Origin: Candidatus Saccharicenans sp.
Lineage (GTDB): Bacteria; Acidobacteriota; Aminicenantia; Aminicenantales; Saccharicenantaceae
Direction of reading: 5' to 3'
Assembly (NCBI GenBank): GCA_030018265.1
Contig: JASEFX010000002.1
Span: 109,506 to 142,087, forward strand
DNA length: 32,582 nt
Below the pieces are notes generated by a model. The model was given only the letters and a program-made list of their open reading frames with translations. It searched no databases and had not been told where the DNA came from. This document shows, one piece after another, positions 1 through 10,120 of this stretch. The translations under genes and the position numbers were made by a program. The stretch's first letter is position 1. The number at the start of each line of letters is the position of its first letter.

Positions 1-972
1 TCTGTCCCTTTCTCCCTTATCGCCACGCTCGATGATCGTCTTCGCCCTGAGATGGATAACGCCCTTGCCGTCCTTATAGGCCTGCCGGATCGCCTGACGG
101 TTAAAAACATAGCCGCCGGTAGGAAAATCCGGACCCGGAATGAACTTCATAATTTCGTCCAGAGTAGCCCGGGGATGGTCGATCAGATAAATCAGGCCAT
201 CACAAATTTCTCCCAGATTGTGCGGGGGAATGTTGGTGGCCATGCCCACAGCAATGCCGGAAGCTCCGTTAACCAGCAGGTTGGGAAATTTGGCTGGCAG
301 CACCTCCGGCATCAACAAACTCTCGTCGTAATTGGGAACGAAGTTGACGGTATCTTTCTCAATATCAGCCAGCAACTCCTCCGCCAGCCGGGTCATCCGG
401 ACTTCGGTATAACGCATGGCGGCTGGAGGGTCGCCATCTATAGACCCAAAATTACCCTGGCCGTCCACCAGCGGATAGCGGAGGCTGAAATCCTGAGCCA
501 TCCGGACCAGAGCGTCGTAAACGGCCATGTCGCCGTGCGGATGGTACTTACCGATGACGTCACCCACTATTCTGGCCGATTTTTTATATGGCTTGTTGTG
601 GGTGGTACCGGTTTCCCACAGAGCGTACAGCACACGTCTCTGAACCGGTTTAAGACCGTCCTTGATATCCGGTATGGCCCGTCCGATGATCACGCTCAGA
701 GCGTAATCCAGATATGACTTTTTCATCTCCTCTTCCAGGCTGACCACAGAAACGCTCTGAGCCACAGGCATCAGCTGGGTAGTTTTTTCCCTGGGGGGTT
801 TACGGATTTCAGGCTGATTTTCTTCAGGTCTTGAGGAAGGCTTTTCTGGCAAAATCTGCTTCTTTTCAGGTTTTTCTTTTTTTGCCTTTTTAACTTCCTT
901 TTCCAGTTCCTTAGCTTTTTCTTTTTTTACCTGGCTCTTTTCCTTTTTTTCTTTTTTCCCTTTTCCAGCCAT
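1..972 (-). CDS. gyrA: DNA gyrase subunit A, N-terminal part (truncated by window edge)
   Basis: This is the first 324 codons of GyrA, the DNA breakage-reunion subunit of gyrase; the C-terminal part lies beyond base 1. From residue 80 the protein follows GyrA closely: [20 protein letters not shown], then [19 protein letters not shown] at about 131-148, and AAMRYTE with the catalytic tyrosine at residue 188. The start at 972 is supported by AGGAAAGG (981-988 on the plus strand) with 8-nt spacing; no comparable site precedes the later in-frame ATG at 771. This start gives an N-terminal extension of about 66 residues relative to E. coli GyrA, of which the first 44 contain 19 Lys and 9 Glu. The residue equivalent to E. 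coli Ser83 is Met149, while the Asp87 equivalent is kept. The gene follows gyrB by 34 bp, so the two are probably co-transcribed. Confidence 0.97.
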   Translation of the reverse strand, partial: MAGKGKKEKKEKSQVKKEKAKELEKEVKKAKKEKPEKKQILPEKPSSRPEENQPEIRKPPREKTTQLMPVAQSVSVVSLEEEMKKSYLDYALSVIIGRAIPDIKDGLKPVQRRVLYALWETGTTHNKPYKKSARIVGDVIGKYHPHGDMAVYDALVRMAQDFSLRYPLVDGQGNFGSIDGDPPAAMRYTEVRMTRLAEELLADIEKDTVNFVPNYDESLLMPEVLPAKFPNLLVNGASGIAVGMATNIPPHNLGEICDGLIYLIDHPRATLDEIMKFIPGPDFPTGGYVFNRQAIRQAYKDGKGVIHLRAKTIIERGDKGERDR

Positions 973-1006
973 CAGACAAACCTTTCCTGGATATTATCAA
1001 GCTGCC

Positions 1007-3424
<2,418 letters not shown>

Positions 3425-3473
3425 TTACAGGATGAAGATTTACCGCATAACCCTGATGTCATTTTCAGAGTTG

Positions 3474-3503
3474 ATTATAGCTTAATTCACTCTAAAAGTA
3501 AAG
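3474..3503 (-). promoter_or_regulatory. Candidate gyrBA promoter
   Basis: On the minus strand a perfect -10 hexamer TATAAT (3474-3479) is preceded, after an 18-bp spacer, by CTTTAC (3498-3503), a weak match to TTGACA. Transcription would begin about 70 nt upstream of the gyrB start. The call is based only on hexamer match and position. Confidence 0.35.
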
Positions 3504-3661
3504 AAAAAATTTGCCTCAAAGGCACTCCGGCATTGGTTATAATTTATTTATAATCAATATGATATAAAATTTCTTCGTTCTCCCGCGATGCGGGCAGCCA
3601 TTCCCGTGCAAAACTTCGTTTATTTTACCATCAGAAAAGAGAAGTTTGTCGCTGTTTCAAC

Positions 3662-3690
3662 TTAAAATTTGTCTCTTTCTGAGGTAGAAT
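3662..3690 (+). promoter_or_regulatory. Candidate promoter of the TGS GTPase gene
   Basis: TTAAAA (3662-3667) and TAGAAT (3685-3690) are separated by 17 bp, each differing from the sigma70 consensus at one or two positions. The start of transcription would fall about 15 nt before the ATG at 3712. GGAGG (3702-3706) serves as ribosome binding site with 5-nt spacing. Confidence 0.35.
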
Positions 3691-3711
3691 ATTGACTGGC
3701 CGGAGGAGAAA

Positions 3712-4701
3712 ATGCCTGCGAACCTTCCGCCCGAATATTACGAGGTGGAAAAGACGCTGCGCCAGGCGCGAAGCCCGGAAGAAAAAATCGCCATAATGGA
3801 AAAGCTCCTCTCGATCATTCCCCGGCATAAAGGCACCGAGAAGCTGGTAGCCCTTTACCGTTCGAAAATCGCCAAACTGAAGGAAGAAATCGAAAGGCGG
3901 CCGGCGGCCAGGAAGGGTCAGCTTTTCAGAATCGAAAAATCAGGAGCCGGTCAGGTAATCGTCATAGGACCTCCCAATTCAGGAAAATCATCCCTTATCC
4001 GGGCACTGACCGGGGTCGAGGTGGAAGTGGCTGATTTTCCCTTTACCACCAGAATCGCCGCTCCTTACATGATGCCCTTCGAAAAAATTAAAATTCAGTT
4101 GATCGACACCCCCCCGATCACCGCCGATTTTCTGGAATCCTGGCTGGTAGAGATGATCAAAATGGCCGAGGCTGTCCTGCTGGTTCTGGACGCCAGCAGT
4201 CCTGAATCGTCATCCTGGCTGGAAGTAATATTGAACCGGTTGAAAGAGAGAAAAGTTGAACTGGTGCCGGAAAACGTTCCCATCCCGCCAGACAGATTTC
4301 CTTTTTTGAAAAGGTCACTCCTGGTGCTGAATAAAATCGACCTGAGAGAAGCTTCCGAGCTACAGGAAGAACTGGAGATTCTTTTCAACCAGCTTCCGGA
4401 AAAAATCGCCGTTTCCTCCATGAGCGGAGCCGGAAAAGAAGAACTGAGGCGAAAGATTTTCCATCTTCTCCAGATTGTCAGAGTTTACAGCAAGGCGCCC
4501 GGCAAGAAACCCGACCTGGAATCTCCTTTCATCCTGAAAAAAGGCAGCACCATTCTCGACCTGGCACGGGTGATTCACAAGGATTTCGCCGAAAAACTCA
4601 ATTACGCCCGTGTCTGGAACAAACAGGGGACGATCTCCGGGCTGCGGGTAACGCGAGACTATTTGCTCCAGGATGAAGACACGGTGGAGCTGCACATCTA
4701 A
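3712..4701 (+). CDS. DRG/Obg-superfamily GTPase with C-terminal TGS domain
   Basis: This is a 329-residue TRAFAC-class GTPase. The N-terminal 65 residues are helical and charged and contain a PRHKGTEKL segment, which resembles the DRG (Rbg1-like) family of ribosome-associated GTPases known from archaea and eukaryotes. G1 is GPPNSGKSS (86-94), G2 lies in FPFTT (109-113), G3 is DTPP (132-135) where DTPG is the commoner form, and G4 is NKID (207-210). SSMSG (235-239) occupies the G5 position. Residues 256-329 form a TGS domain that ends in DEDTVELHI, as is typical of RNA- or nucleotide-binding TGS modules. The start is supported by GGAGGAG a few bases upstream. The gene stands alone, divergent from gyrB and convergent with the following peptidase gene. 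A ribosome-linked role is inferred from the family; the actual partner is unknown. Confidence 0.85.
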   Translation: MPANLPPEYYEVEKTLRQARSPEEKIAIMEKLLSIIPRHKGTEKLVALYRSKIAKLKEEIERRPAARKGQLFRIEKSGAGQVIVIGPPNSGKSSLIRALTGVEVEVADFPFTTRIAAPYMMPFEKIKIQLIDTPPITADFLESWLVEMIKMAEAVLLVLDASSPESSSWLEVILNRLKERKVELVPENVPIPPDRFPFLKRSLLVLNKIDLREASELQEELEILFNQLPEKIAVSSMSGAGKEELRRKIFHLLQIVRVYSKAPGKKPDLESPFILKKGSTILDLARVIHKDFAEKLNYARVWNKQGTISGLRVTRDYLLQDEDTVELHI

Positions 4702-4721
4702 CCCCGGCTGGAGTTTCCTGC

Positions 4722-4737
4722 CAGCTGAAAACAGCTG
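4722..4737. other. Short hairpin between convergent genes
   Basis: CAGCTG, four A residues, then CAGCTG form a 6-bp stem with a 4-nt loop 20 bp after the stop codon of the GTPase gene. It sits in the 133-bp gap between convergent genes, where termination is expected. There is no T-run after it on the plus strand, so it would be a weak intrinsic terminator at best. Confidence 0.2.
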
Positions 4738-4834
4738 ATGGATGCCTGTAATAAACTTAATTTCTATAAAAACTCTGCCGCCTGAGCTCCAGAGCGTCAC
4801 ATTACCGCTTGCTGGCGAAAATACCGGCCATCCC

Positions 4835-6382
4835 TCACTTTAATTTTTCAGCCGGGAGGTTCGCCAGCTCCATCACCGCTAAGAACATCAGCCGGGTCAT
4901 ATCCTCAAGAATTTCTGGATTTATCAGATTAATGTTGTCGCGAGTGTTATGGTAAGTCGGATAAGGAACAACCAGCCCCGAAGTGGAAAAGGAGAGCGTG
5001 GGCACATTCGCGTCCATGAAACGGGCGGCATCAAGCCTGGGGCGGGTCAGGTTGGCCCAGAAATTTGTACCCATCTCCCGATGTATGTAAGTTGAGTTAG
5101 CCTTCTCAAAGGGAGCATACAACCAGGGAAAGTTCCTGCCAGCCAGGGCAAAAATCCTTTCTCCCGTGCCGACCCCATCCATATTGATAAAGGCTACCGT
5201 TTTCTCAAGAGGGAAAACCGGGTTCCGTACATAATATTCAGAGCCCTTTACTCCCTGTTCCTCCGCCCCGAAAAAGGCAAGCAGTACGGTTCTCTTCGGC
5301 TTCACTTCGCATTTTTTTATGGCTTCAGCCAGACCGAGCATCACAGCCACAGCAGAAGCATTATCGTTGGCTCCGGGCATCAGATCAGGGAAGAGTCCCA
5401 GATGGTCAAGATGACCGCCGATGATGATTATTTCATCTTTCAGGTTCGGGTCAGAACCGGTGATTTTGCCCAGAACGTTATAACTGATTCCCTCCGGATG
5501 ATGCTCGGTCTTATTCCGGATGGTAAATATTTTCCCGGTGGCGAAAGATTGCGGCTTCAGGCTGGTCCTTATCTTTTCGACTGTTTCCTGATAGGTTCTT
5601 CCGGTGCCGGCGAAGATATCGTCGACCACGGTCCGACCCACATGACTGTAAATGAACCCTTTAATGAAATCATTGTTCGGGTTGCAGATCGGGCCGTAAT
5701 AATAAAGCATTCCTTTAGCCCCGTGGGCGGCAGCATTCTGCAGCTTGTACTGGTGGAATGAATATGGTCTCCATTTTTTGAAGGTCTCCGGATCCTTCTC
5801 CGGGCTCAGCGGCACCTCATTTTCCATCAGGACAATTTTTCCCCTGACATCAACCCCCTGATAATCATCATACCCGAGCTCGGGAGCGGTGATGCCATAA
5901 CCAACGTAAACCACATCAGCCGTGACCTCGCCAGAATCAGAAGTGCCTCCCGGAAAATATTCATCCTCATACCGATAATACTTTTTTACGACAGCCTCAG
6001 GGCGGGAACCAGCCTTCCCCACAGTCAGGTGCATCGAAACCTCTCCCCTGTCAAGAATCAGGGTGTATGGATTGGAAAAAGCCTGAAGATAACTTCCATG
6101 GTCAGCGGCCGGTTCCACTCCCCATTCTTTCAGTCTCGAAATCACCCAGTCCGCGGCCAGGTTATATCCGGTTGTCCCGGTCAGGCGTCCGGCATATTTT
6201 TCTGAGGTCAACTCGCGCACGTATTCAATCAGCGTGTTGCTGGATATTTTATGGAAAACACGAAGGAGCTTCTGGCTTTCTTCTGTCTGAGCCGTCTGTG
6301 CTGAAAGAGGAAGACAGACTGGCAGGATTAAAATAACTGACAAAAGCAAAGCCGCCAGTCTTCTCAGTCTGATTTTCATCAT
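4835..6382 (-). CDS. Secreted M28-family zinc aminopeptidase with PA-like insert
   Basis: This is a 515-residue exported peptidase. Residues 1-28 form a signal peptide (basic start, leucine-rich core, LSAQ cleavage region). The conserved EKYAGRLTGTTGYNLAADWV segment (61-80) is followed by a PA-type domain at roughly 140-285. The M28 catalytic domain has zinc ligands H324 in GGHLDH, D340 in GANDN, the E374/E375 pair in GAEEQG, D402 in NMDG and H478 in TYHNT, with D326 as supporting acidic residue. All are intact, so it should be an active di-zinc exopeptidase acting outside the cytoplasm. AGGAGG at 6385-6390 is only 2 nt from the first ATG (6382) and 5 nt from a second ATG (6379); the second spacing is better, so the real protein may be one residue shorter. 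A paralogue lies at 8611. Confidence 0.93.
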   Translation of the reverse strand: MMKIRLRRLAALLLSVILILPVCLPLSAQTAQTEESQKLLRVFHKISSNTLIEYVRELTSEKYAGRLTGTTGYNLAADWVISRLKEWGVEPAADHGSYLQAFSNPYTLILDRGEVSMHLTVGKAGSRPEAVVKKYYRYEDEYFPGGTSDSGEVTADVVYVGYGITAPELGYDDYQGVDVRGKIVLMENEVPLSPEKDPETFKKWRPYSFHQYKLQNAAAHGAKGMLYYYGPICNPNNDFIKGFIYSHVGRTVVDDIFAGTGRTYQETVEKIRTSLKPQSFATGKIFTIRNKTEHHPEGISYNVLGKITGSDPNLKDEIIIIGGHLDHLGLFPDLMPGANDNASAVAVMLGLAEAIKKCEVKPKRTVLLAFFGAEEQGVKGSEYYVRNPVFPLEKTVAFINMDGVGTGERIFALAGRNFPWLYAPFEKANSTYIHREMGTNFWANLTRPRLDAARFMDANVPTLSFSTSGLVVPYPTYHNTRDNINLINPEILEDMTRLMFLAVMELANLPAEKLK

Positions 6383-6497
6383 ATCCTCCTGATTATCTGA
6401 AATCAGTTTAAGTTTAACTTACTATACCTTCAAATTAAAGGAAATTTATATTCCTGAATGTCAGTAGCTCGATTTTTTCAGATGACCGGGAACAACC

Positions 6498-7334
6498 TTA
6501 AATTCTTAGAGAAAGCCCTCCGCGGAAAAGGAACCCATCAAAGAATCCGGCATCAAACACGAGATTAAGAGACCTGCTCACCCTGGCTCTTAAACCGAGA
6601 TTCATCTGGAATACAGGCAGGAACTTCAGTGGAAAATCCTTGCCCTCAGCCAGACGTTCATCCCGGATCTGTCTCAGGCTTTTAGTTTCAGAATCGGAAT
6701 ATTGCTCGGTTGAGCTATCGGGCAGGGTAAGCGTTCCCTGGTATTCATAACGGTAACTGGCGTCTAAAAAGCTCTTCGAAGTGGAAATGCCAGCACCGAT
6801 CGTAAAATAAGGCGAGATAAATTTTGAAGGGAGAAATTCCCAGCGCATGTTCAGGTGAAAGCTCAAAGGTTTGATGATAAACTCGCCTCTGGCCTGAGCA
6901 TTAAAGGTGGCCGGAAGGCCGGTGGATGTATCGGTCATCTCCAGTCGGGCAGAAACTTCAGGAAACGAAACCTTCATGGTGCTCTGCTCGATAGCCAGCC
7001 CCAGGCTGAATGCCCCGCCTCTTCCGCCAGGATAAAATCTCAACTCTATGCCCGCATTGTGTCCGGGTGCGTCAAAGCGAACCTGCTGGTTGTAACCTCT
7101 CTCGACGAATGCCGGATGTTCTTCCTGGATTTTTTCCACAAACCGATCTTTTAAATCACTTTCCAGAGCATCGCTGACCATATTTTCTACCAGTCCGCGA
7201 ACGAGGTTGAGGGTCCAGCGAGAATAGTGAACGTTTATTTCGATATGGCCATCCGCCCTGAGCAATGTCGACAATAGAAAAAACAGGGCTAGCCCGAATA
7301 ACCATCCTGAGGCTTTTCTTGATTTTTTTACCAT
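6498..7334 (-). CDS. Predicted outer-membrane beta-barrel protein (unrecognised family)
   Basis: I do not recognise a named family. The 278-residue product begins with MVKKSRKASGW and a hydrophobic segment to about residue 27 ending in LLRADG, which reads as a signal peptide. From about 90 to the C-terminus it is rich in alternating hydrophobic and polar residues (for example GIELRFYP, AFSLGLAIEQ, FHLNMRWEF, PYFTIGAGIS and the terminal FRGGLSLRI). These resemble the transmembrane strands of a small 8- to 10-strand barrel with longer polar loops. The start is well supported by AAGGAGG (7344-7350) with 9-nt spacing. It lies upstream of the M28 peptidase on the same strand with 115 bp between them, so the two may share a transcript. 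Function unknown; surface or periplasmic exposure is inferred. Confidence 0.75.
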   Translation of the reverse strand: MVKKSRKASGWLFGLALFFLLSTLLRADGHIEINVHYSRWTLNLVRGLVENMVSDALESDLKDRFVEKIQEEHPAFVERGYNQQVRFDAPGHNAGIELRFYPGGRGGAFSLGLAIEQSTMKVSFPEVSARLEMTDTSTGLPATFNAQARGEFIIKPLSFHLNMRWEFLPSKFISPYFTIGAGISTSKSFLDASYRYEYQGTLTLPDSSTEQYSDSETKSLRQIRDERLAEGKDFPLKFLPVFQMNLGLRARVSRSLNLVFDAGFFDGFLFRGGLSLRI

Positions 7335-7358
7335 ACGTGTTTGCCTCCTTCTTTTTTA

Positions 7359-7389
7359 ATTCTATCCCAGATTGATAAGGTCAAGTCAA
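7359..7389 (-). promoter_or_regulatory. Candidate promoter of the beta-barrel gene
   Basis: On the minus strand TTGACT (7384-7389) is followed, after a slightly long 19-bp spacer, by TAGAAT (7359-7364). The start of transcription would be about 17 nt before the gene, just upstream of its AAGGAGG ribosome binding site. Spacing is the weak point. Confidence 0.3.
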
Positions 7390-7619
7390 GCTCTAACAGG
7401 CAACCGGACAGGATTTCCTTCTTTCCATGCAGAAAACAGATGACAGGTCCGGAAGGGAGCAGCATCTTTTATGTATCATCTCATCATCCGGCTCAAACGC
7501 TAGTAAATCCAGTTAAGGCCGGGGTCAGGCTAAAGGCAAATTATATGCTTGAAAAAACCAGCTCCGACTGGCGGCGCCATTAATTGATAAACTGCTGGCA
7601 GTCCTTACTTGATTTTTAT

Positions 7620-7648
7620 TTGATTATCAAATCCACATCTGGTATTGT
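7620..7648 (+). promoter_or_regulatory. Candidate promoter of the cyclophilin gene
   Basis: TTGATT (7620-7625) and TATTGT (7643-7648) are separated by 17 bp. The predicted start of transcription is about 18 nt before the ATG at 7673, and GGAGG (7662-7666) lies 6 nt from that ATG. Confidence 0.45.
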
Positions 7649-7672
7649 AATTGTCTGTTCTGGAGGTTAATT

Positions 7673-8245
7673 ATGAATAAAAATTTACTGATTTTTCTTA
7701 GCTTTTTCTTGATCGTTTCTGTCGGCACGATATCAGCTGCCAATCCCCGGGTTCTGATGAAAACCAGCAAGGGCGACATTGTCATCGAGCTGTTTCCTGA
7801 CAGAGCCCCGATAACAGTTAAAAATTTCCTGACCTACGTGGACGAGAAATTCTACGAAGGGACCATTTTTCATCGGGTGATAAAGGGGTTCATGATTCAG
7901 GGCGGCGGACTTACTCCTGACATGATGACGAAAAAACCCACGCACCCGCCGATCAAGAATGAAGCTAACAACGGTCTGAAAAATTTGCGGGGTACGATCG
8001 CCATGGCCAGAACGGCAGAAATCGACAGCGCCACCTGCCAGTTCTTCATAAACCTGGTTGACAATCCTTTCCTCGACCATGTTCCCGGCGACCCCAACAA
8101 ATTCGGTTATGCGGTTTTCGGGAAAGTGGTTCAGGGGATGAAAGTGGTGGACGCCATAGCTGAAGTGCCCACCAGGGTCCGCGGGATTCACCGCGACGTG
8201 CCGGTCGAGCCTGTTATCATAATCTCGGTGACCAGAATCCAGTAA
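7673..8245 (+). CDS. Exported cyclophilin-type peptidyl-prolyl cis-trans isomerase
   Basis: This 190-residue protein catalyses isomerisation of Xaa-Pro peptide bonds and helps folding of exported proteins. Residues 1-23 form a signal peptide ending in ISAA, so the enzyme should be periplasmic, like PpiA. The cyclophilin fold is clear: [20 protein letters not shown] leads to the catalytic Arg68, followed by FMIQGG with Phe73, Met74 and Gln76. CQFFINL (122-128) and [10 protein letters not shown] (144-153) complete the active-site groove. Length is typical of single-domain bacterial cyclophilins. It has its own promoter candidate, and a small membrane protein gene follows after 57 bp on the same strand. 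Confidence 0.94.
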   Translation: MNKNLLIFLSFFLIVSVGTISAANPRVLMKTSKGDIVIELFPDRAPITVKNFLTYVDEKFYEGTIFHRVIKGFMIQGGGLTPDMMTKKPTHPPIKNEANNGLKNLRGTIAMARTAEIDSATCQFFINLVDNPFLDHVPGDPNKFGYAVFGKVVQGMKVVDAIAEVPTRVRGIHRDVPVEPVIIISVTRIQ

Positions 8246-8302
8246 TTATCTTCAACAATTTGCTGCCGGTGAAATAGCTGGCAGTCAGAATAAAGGCCTC
8301 TG

Positions 8303-8521
8303 ATGGCATTTGCCCTTATTCATCTTGCTCTGTTTCTGGGAATCATTGCCTTTTCCATCTATGACCTCATAAGGGGAAATTTCTTCCGGGGGTTAATCTG
8401 GCTGGCCTTTATAATCGCCTATTACTTTATTGTTCTCCATCCGGCTGTTAAAAAAGAAATAAAACGAAGGAAAAACAAAAGGCCTGAAGCTGGTTCCGGA
8501 CCGGGAAAACCTCAGAAGTGA
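8303..8521 (+). CDS. Small two-helix membrane protein, function unknown
   Basis: This 72-residue open frame encodes two hydrophobic segments, about residues 2-20 and 27-45, followed by a strongly basic tail (KKEIKRRKNKR) and a Gly/Pro-rich end. The pattern fits a small inner-membrane protein with a cytoplasmic positively charged tail. A weak AAAGG precedes the ATG by about 7 nt. It lies 57 bp after the cyclophilin gene on the same strand, so co-transcription is possible. I recognise no family. The coherent hydrophobic-then-basic layout makes a real gene likely, though its size limits certainty. Confidence 0.6.
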   Translation: MAFALIHLALFLGIIAFSIYDLIRGNFFRGLIWLAFIIAYYFIVLHPAVKKEIKRRKNKRPEAGSGPGKPQK

Positions 8522-8559
8522 ACGAGCTTACCGATTTGTCAGGCTGCGCTTCTGGCTTG

Positions 8560-8568
8560 TGATATAAT
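8560..8568 (+). promoter_or_regulatory. Candidate extended -10 promoter for the second M28 gene and downstream psd-pssA-M23
   Basis: TGATATAAT (8560-8568) is a perfect TATAAT preceded by TG at the extended -10 position. No good -35 lies at 16-18 bp; TTGTCA (8536-8541) is 21 bp away. Extended -10 promoters can do without a -35. Transcription would begin about 35 nt before the ATG at 8611. Confidence 0.5.
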
Positions 8569-8610
8569 CGAAAGTTGAAAATTTAATCTATAATTAAAGG
8601 ATTTAATGCC

Positions 8611-10089
8611 ATGAAAAAGAACTTATCTTTGCTGGCAGTCTCTTTAATCCTGCTGATGACCATCTCTTCCTGGATTCAGGCTGCAGAAATTCCTCCACGC
8701 CTGAAAAAGGCGGCGGAAAGCATCGACCCGCTGCTGGCCTATCAGCTGACCAGAACGATGGCTTCTGAAGAGTTTGCCGGTCGTCTCACCGGACATGAAG
8801 GGTATACCAGAGCGGCCAGATGGGCGGCTTCGAAATTCAAAGAGTGGGGGCTGAAACCGCTCGATTCAAAAAACGGATATCTTCAGCCCTATCCTTCTCC
8901 CTACACTGTAGTCGATAAAGCTTCGATGACGCTGCATCTTCCCGGAAAGCCTGATAGCGAAGGTAAACTGCAGTATGAAAAAGTCGAACTTAAACCGGAA
9001 AAAGATTTTCTTCCTCTTCTTTATGCGGACAGTGGAGAGCACACGGCCGGGCTGGTTTTTGCCGGCTGGGGAATTTCCGCGCCCGAACTCAACTATGACG
9101 ACTATGCCGGGATTGAGGTCAAAGGCAAATTTATCCTGTGTTTCAGAGGGACGCCGGACCCGACCAGAAGGGAATTTCAACACCACGATGAACACCGCAC
9201 AAGAATGCGAGTGGCCAGAGAACGCGGAGCACTTGGCGTGATCTACATTTATCCCGAGGCTCAGGCCAACCCCAACGGAGACTGGCAACCCGGATTCATG
9301 CCGGGCATGATCACCGAAAAAACAGCCGACCTGATCTTCAAAGAAATCAACTCCACCACCGGCGAATTGAAAAAAGCTCTGCAGACTTACAGGAGACCCA
9401 TATCCTTCGAACTGAAATCACGTCTCTCTTATTCGGTCAGCTCCAGACATTTTCCCGATGGTATCGGCTACAACATAGCGGGCTGGGTTGAGGGATCCGA
9501 CCCGAAATTAAAAAAAGAATTGATTGTGGTCGGAGGTCATTTCGACCACTGCGGTCAACATCTCGGTCTGCTTTTCCCCGGAGCGGACGATAACGCCAGC
9601 GGTTCAGCTGTGGTTATGGTCCTGGCCAGAGCTTTTGCCTCGCTTAACCCGAAGCCAAAAAGGTCGATTATGTTTGTCCTGTTCGGCGGCGAAGAACTTG
9701 GCCTTCAGGGTTCAACCTACTTTGTGGAACATCTGCCGGCCGGTTTTGAAAAAGTGACCGCTATGTTTAATTTCGATATGGAAGGCGAAGGAGATGGAGC
9801 CTGGTGCGGAGTCAGCGCGGAACCAGCCCATCTGAAGGAAGCCATCGAAAGAGCGAATCAGGAAGTAAACATTATCAGGGGATTTGGAGTCATCAGATCA
9901 GTTGGTGTCAGGGGGTCAGACTTTGCTCCTTTCTTTCTTAAGGGCATTCCCTGTGCCAGTTTTGGTTCAAACGGCCCGCATCTCGCCTACCACGGAACTG
10001 GAGATACCATCTACCGGATCAACCCGGAAATCATGGGCAGTATCGCTAAGGTGGCTTTTCTTTCGATTTATTTTCTGGCCCAGAAATAA
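8611..10089 (+). CDS. Secreted M28-family zinc aminopeptidase (paralogue of the 4835-6382 gene)
   Basis: This 492-residue exported peptidase shares its layout with the gene at 4835. Residues 1-24 form a signal peptide ending WIQAA. The EEFAGRLTGHEGYTRAARWA segment (53-72) precedes a PA-like domain at about 135-280. The M28 catalytic domain carries H310 and D312 in GGHFDH, D327 in GADDN, E361/E362 in GGEELG, D389 in NFDMEG and H461 in AYHGTGD. All zinc ligands and the catalytic glutamate are present. The two paralogues differ over most of the chain, so this is not a recent duplication. AAAGGA lies about 9 nt before the ATG. The psd gene follows after 31 bp on the same strand. Peptide scavenging in the periplasm or outside the cell is inferred from the family. 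Confidence 0.93.
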   Translation: MKKNLSLLAVSLILLMTISSWIQAAEIPPRLKKAAESIDPLLAYQLTRTMASEEFAGRLTGHEGYTRAARWAASKFKEWGLKPLDSKNGYLQPYPSPYTVVDKASMTLHLPGKPDSEGKLQYEKVELKPEKDFLPLLYADSGEHTAGLVFAGWGISAPELNYDDYAGIEVKGKFILCFRGTPDPTRREFQHHDEHRTRMRVARERGALGVIYIYPEAQANPNGDWQPGFMPGMITEKTADLIFKEINSTTGELKKALQTYRRPISFELKSRLSYSVSSRHFPDGIGYNIAGWVEGSDPKLKKELIVVGGHFDHCGQHLGLLFPGADDNASGSAVVMVLARAFASLNPKPKRSIMFVLFGGEELGLQGSTYFVEHLPAGFEKVTAMFNFDMEGEGDGAWCGVSAEPAHLKEAIERANQEVNIIRGFGVIRSVGVRGSDFAPFFLKGIPCASFGSNGPHLAYHGTGDTIYRINPEIMGSIAKVAFLSIYFLAQK

Positions 10090-10120
10090 CTATAATTAAG
10101 GATGGAGAAAGCAAAGAAGA

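Larger units (their letters stand above)
7335..7672. other. Divergent intergenic region between the beta-barrel and cyclophilin genes
   Basis: These 338 bp separate two divergent genes. Candidate promoters for each neighbour lie at the two ends and are listed separately. The middle (about 7400-7610) shows no repeat or recognisable RNA structure. An 80-codon open frame at 7341-7583 has no ribosome binding site and a composition unlike the neighbouring proteins; I do not consider it a gene. Confidence 0.6.

Noticed and set aside
52-717. 221-codon open frame on the plus strand
   Set aside because: It lies antisense to gyrA, whose protein is conserved throughout; the product has no recognisable family and no ribosome binding site.
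3582-3594. Small CCCGC/GCGGG hairpin as terminator
   Set aside because: It lies between divergent genes, where no terminator is needed, and lacks a T-run.
7341-7583. 80-codon open frame in the cyclophilin upstream region
   Set aside because: It has no Shine-Dalgarno, no family resemblance, and its first bases are the ribosome binding site and leader of the divergent gene.
8265-8286. CTGCC/GGCAG hairpin after the cyclophilin gene as terminator
   Set aside because: The stem is only 5 bp with a 12-nt loop and no T-run follows.
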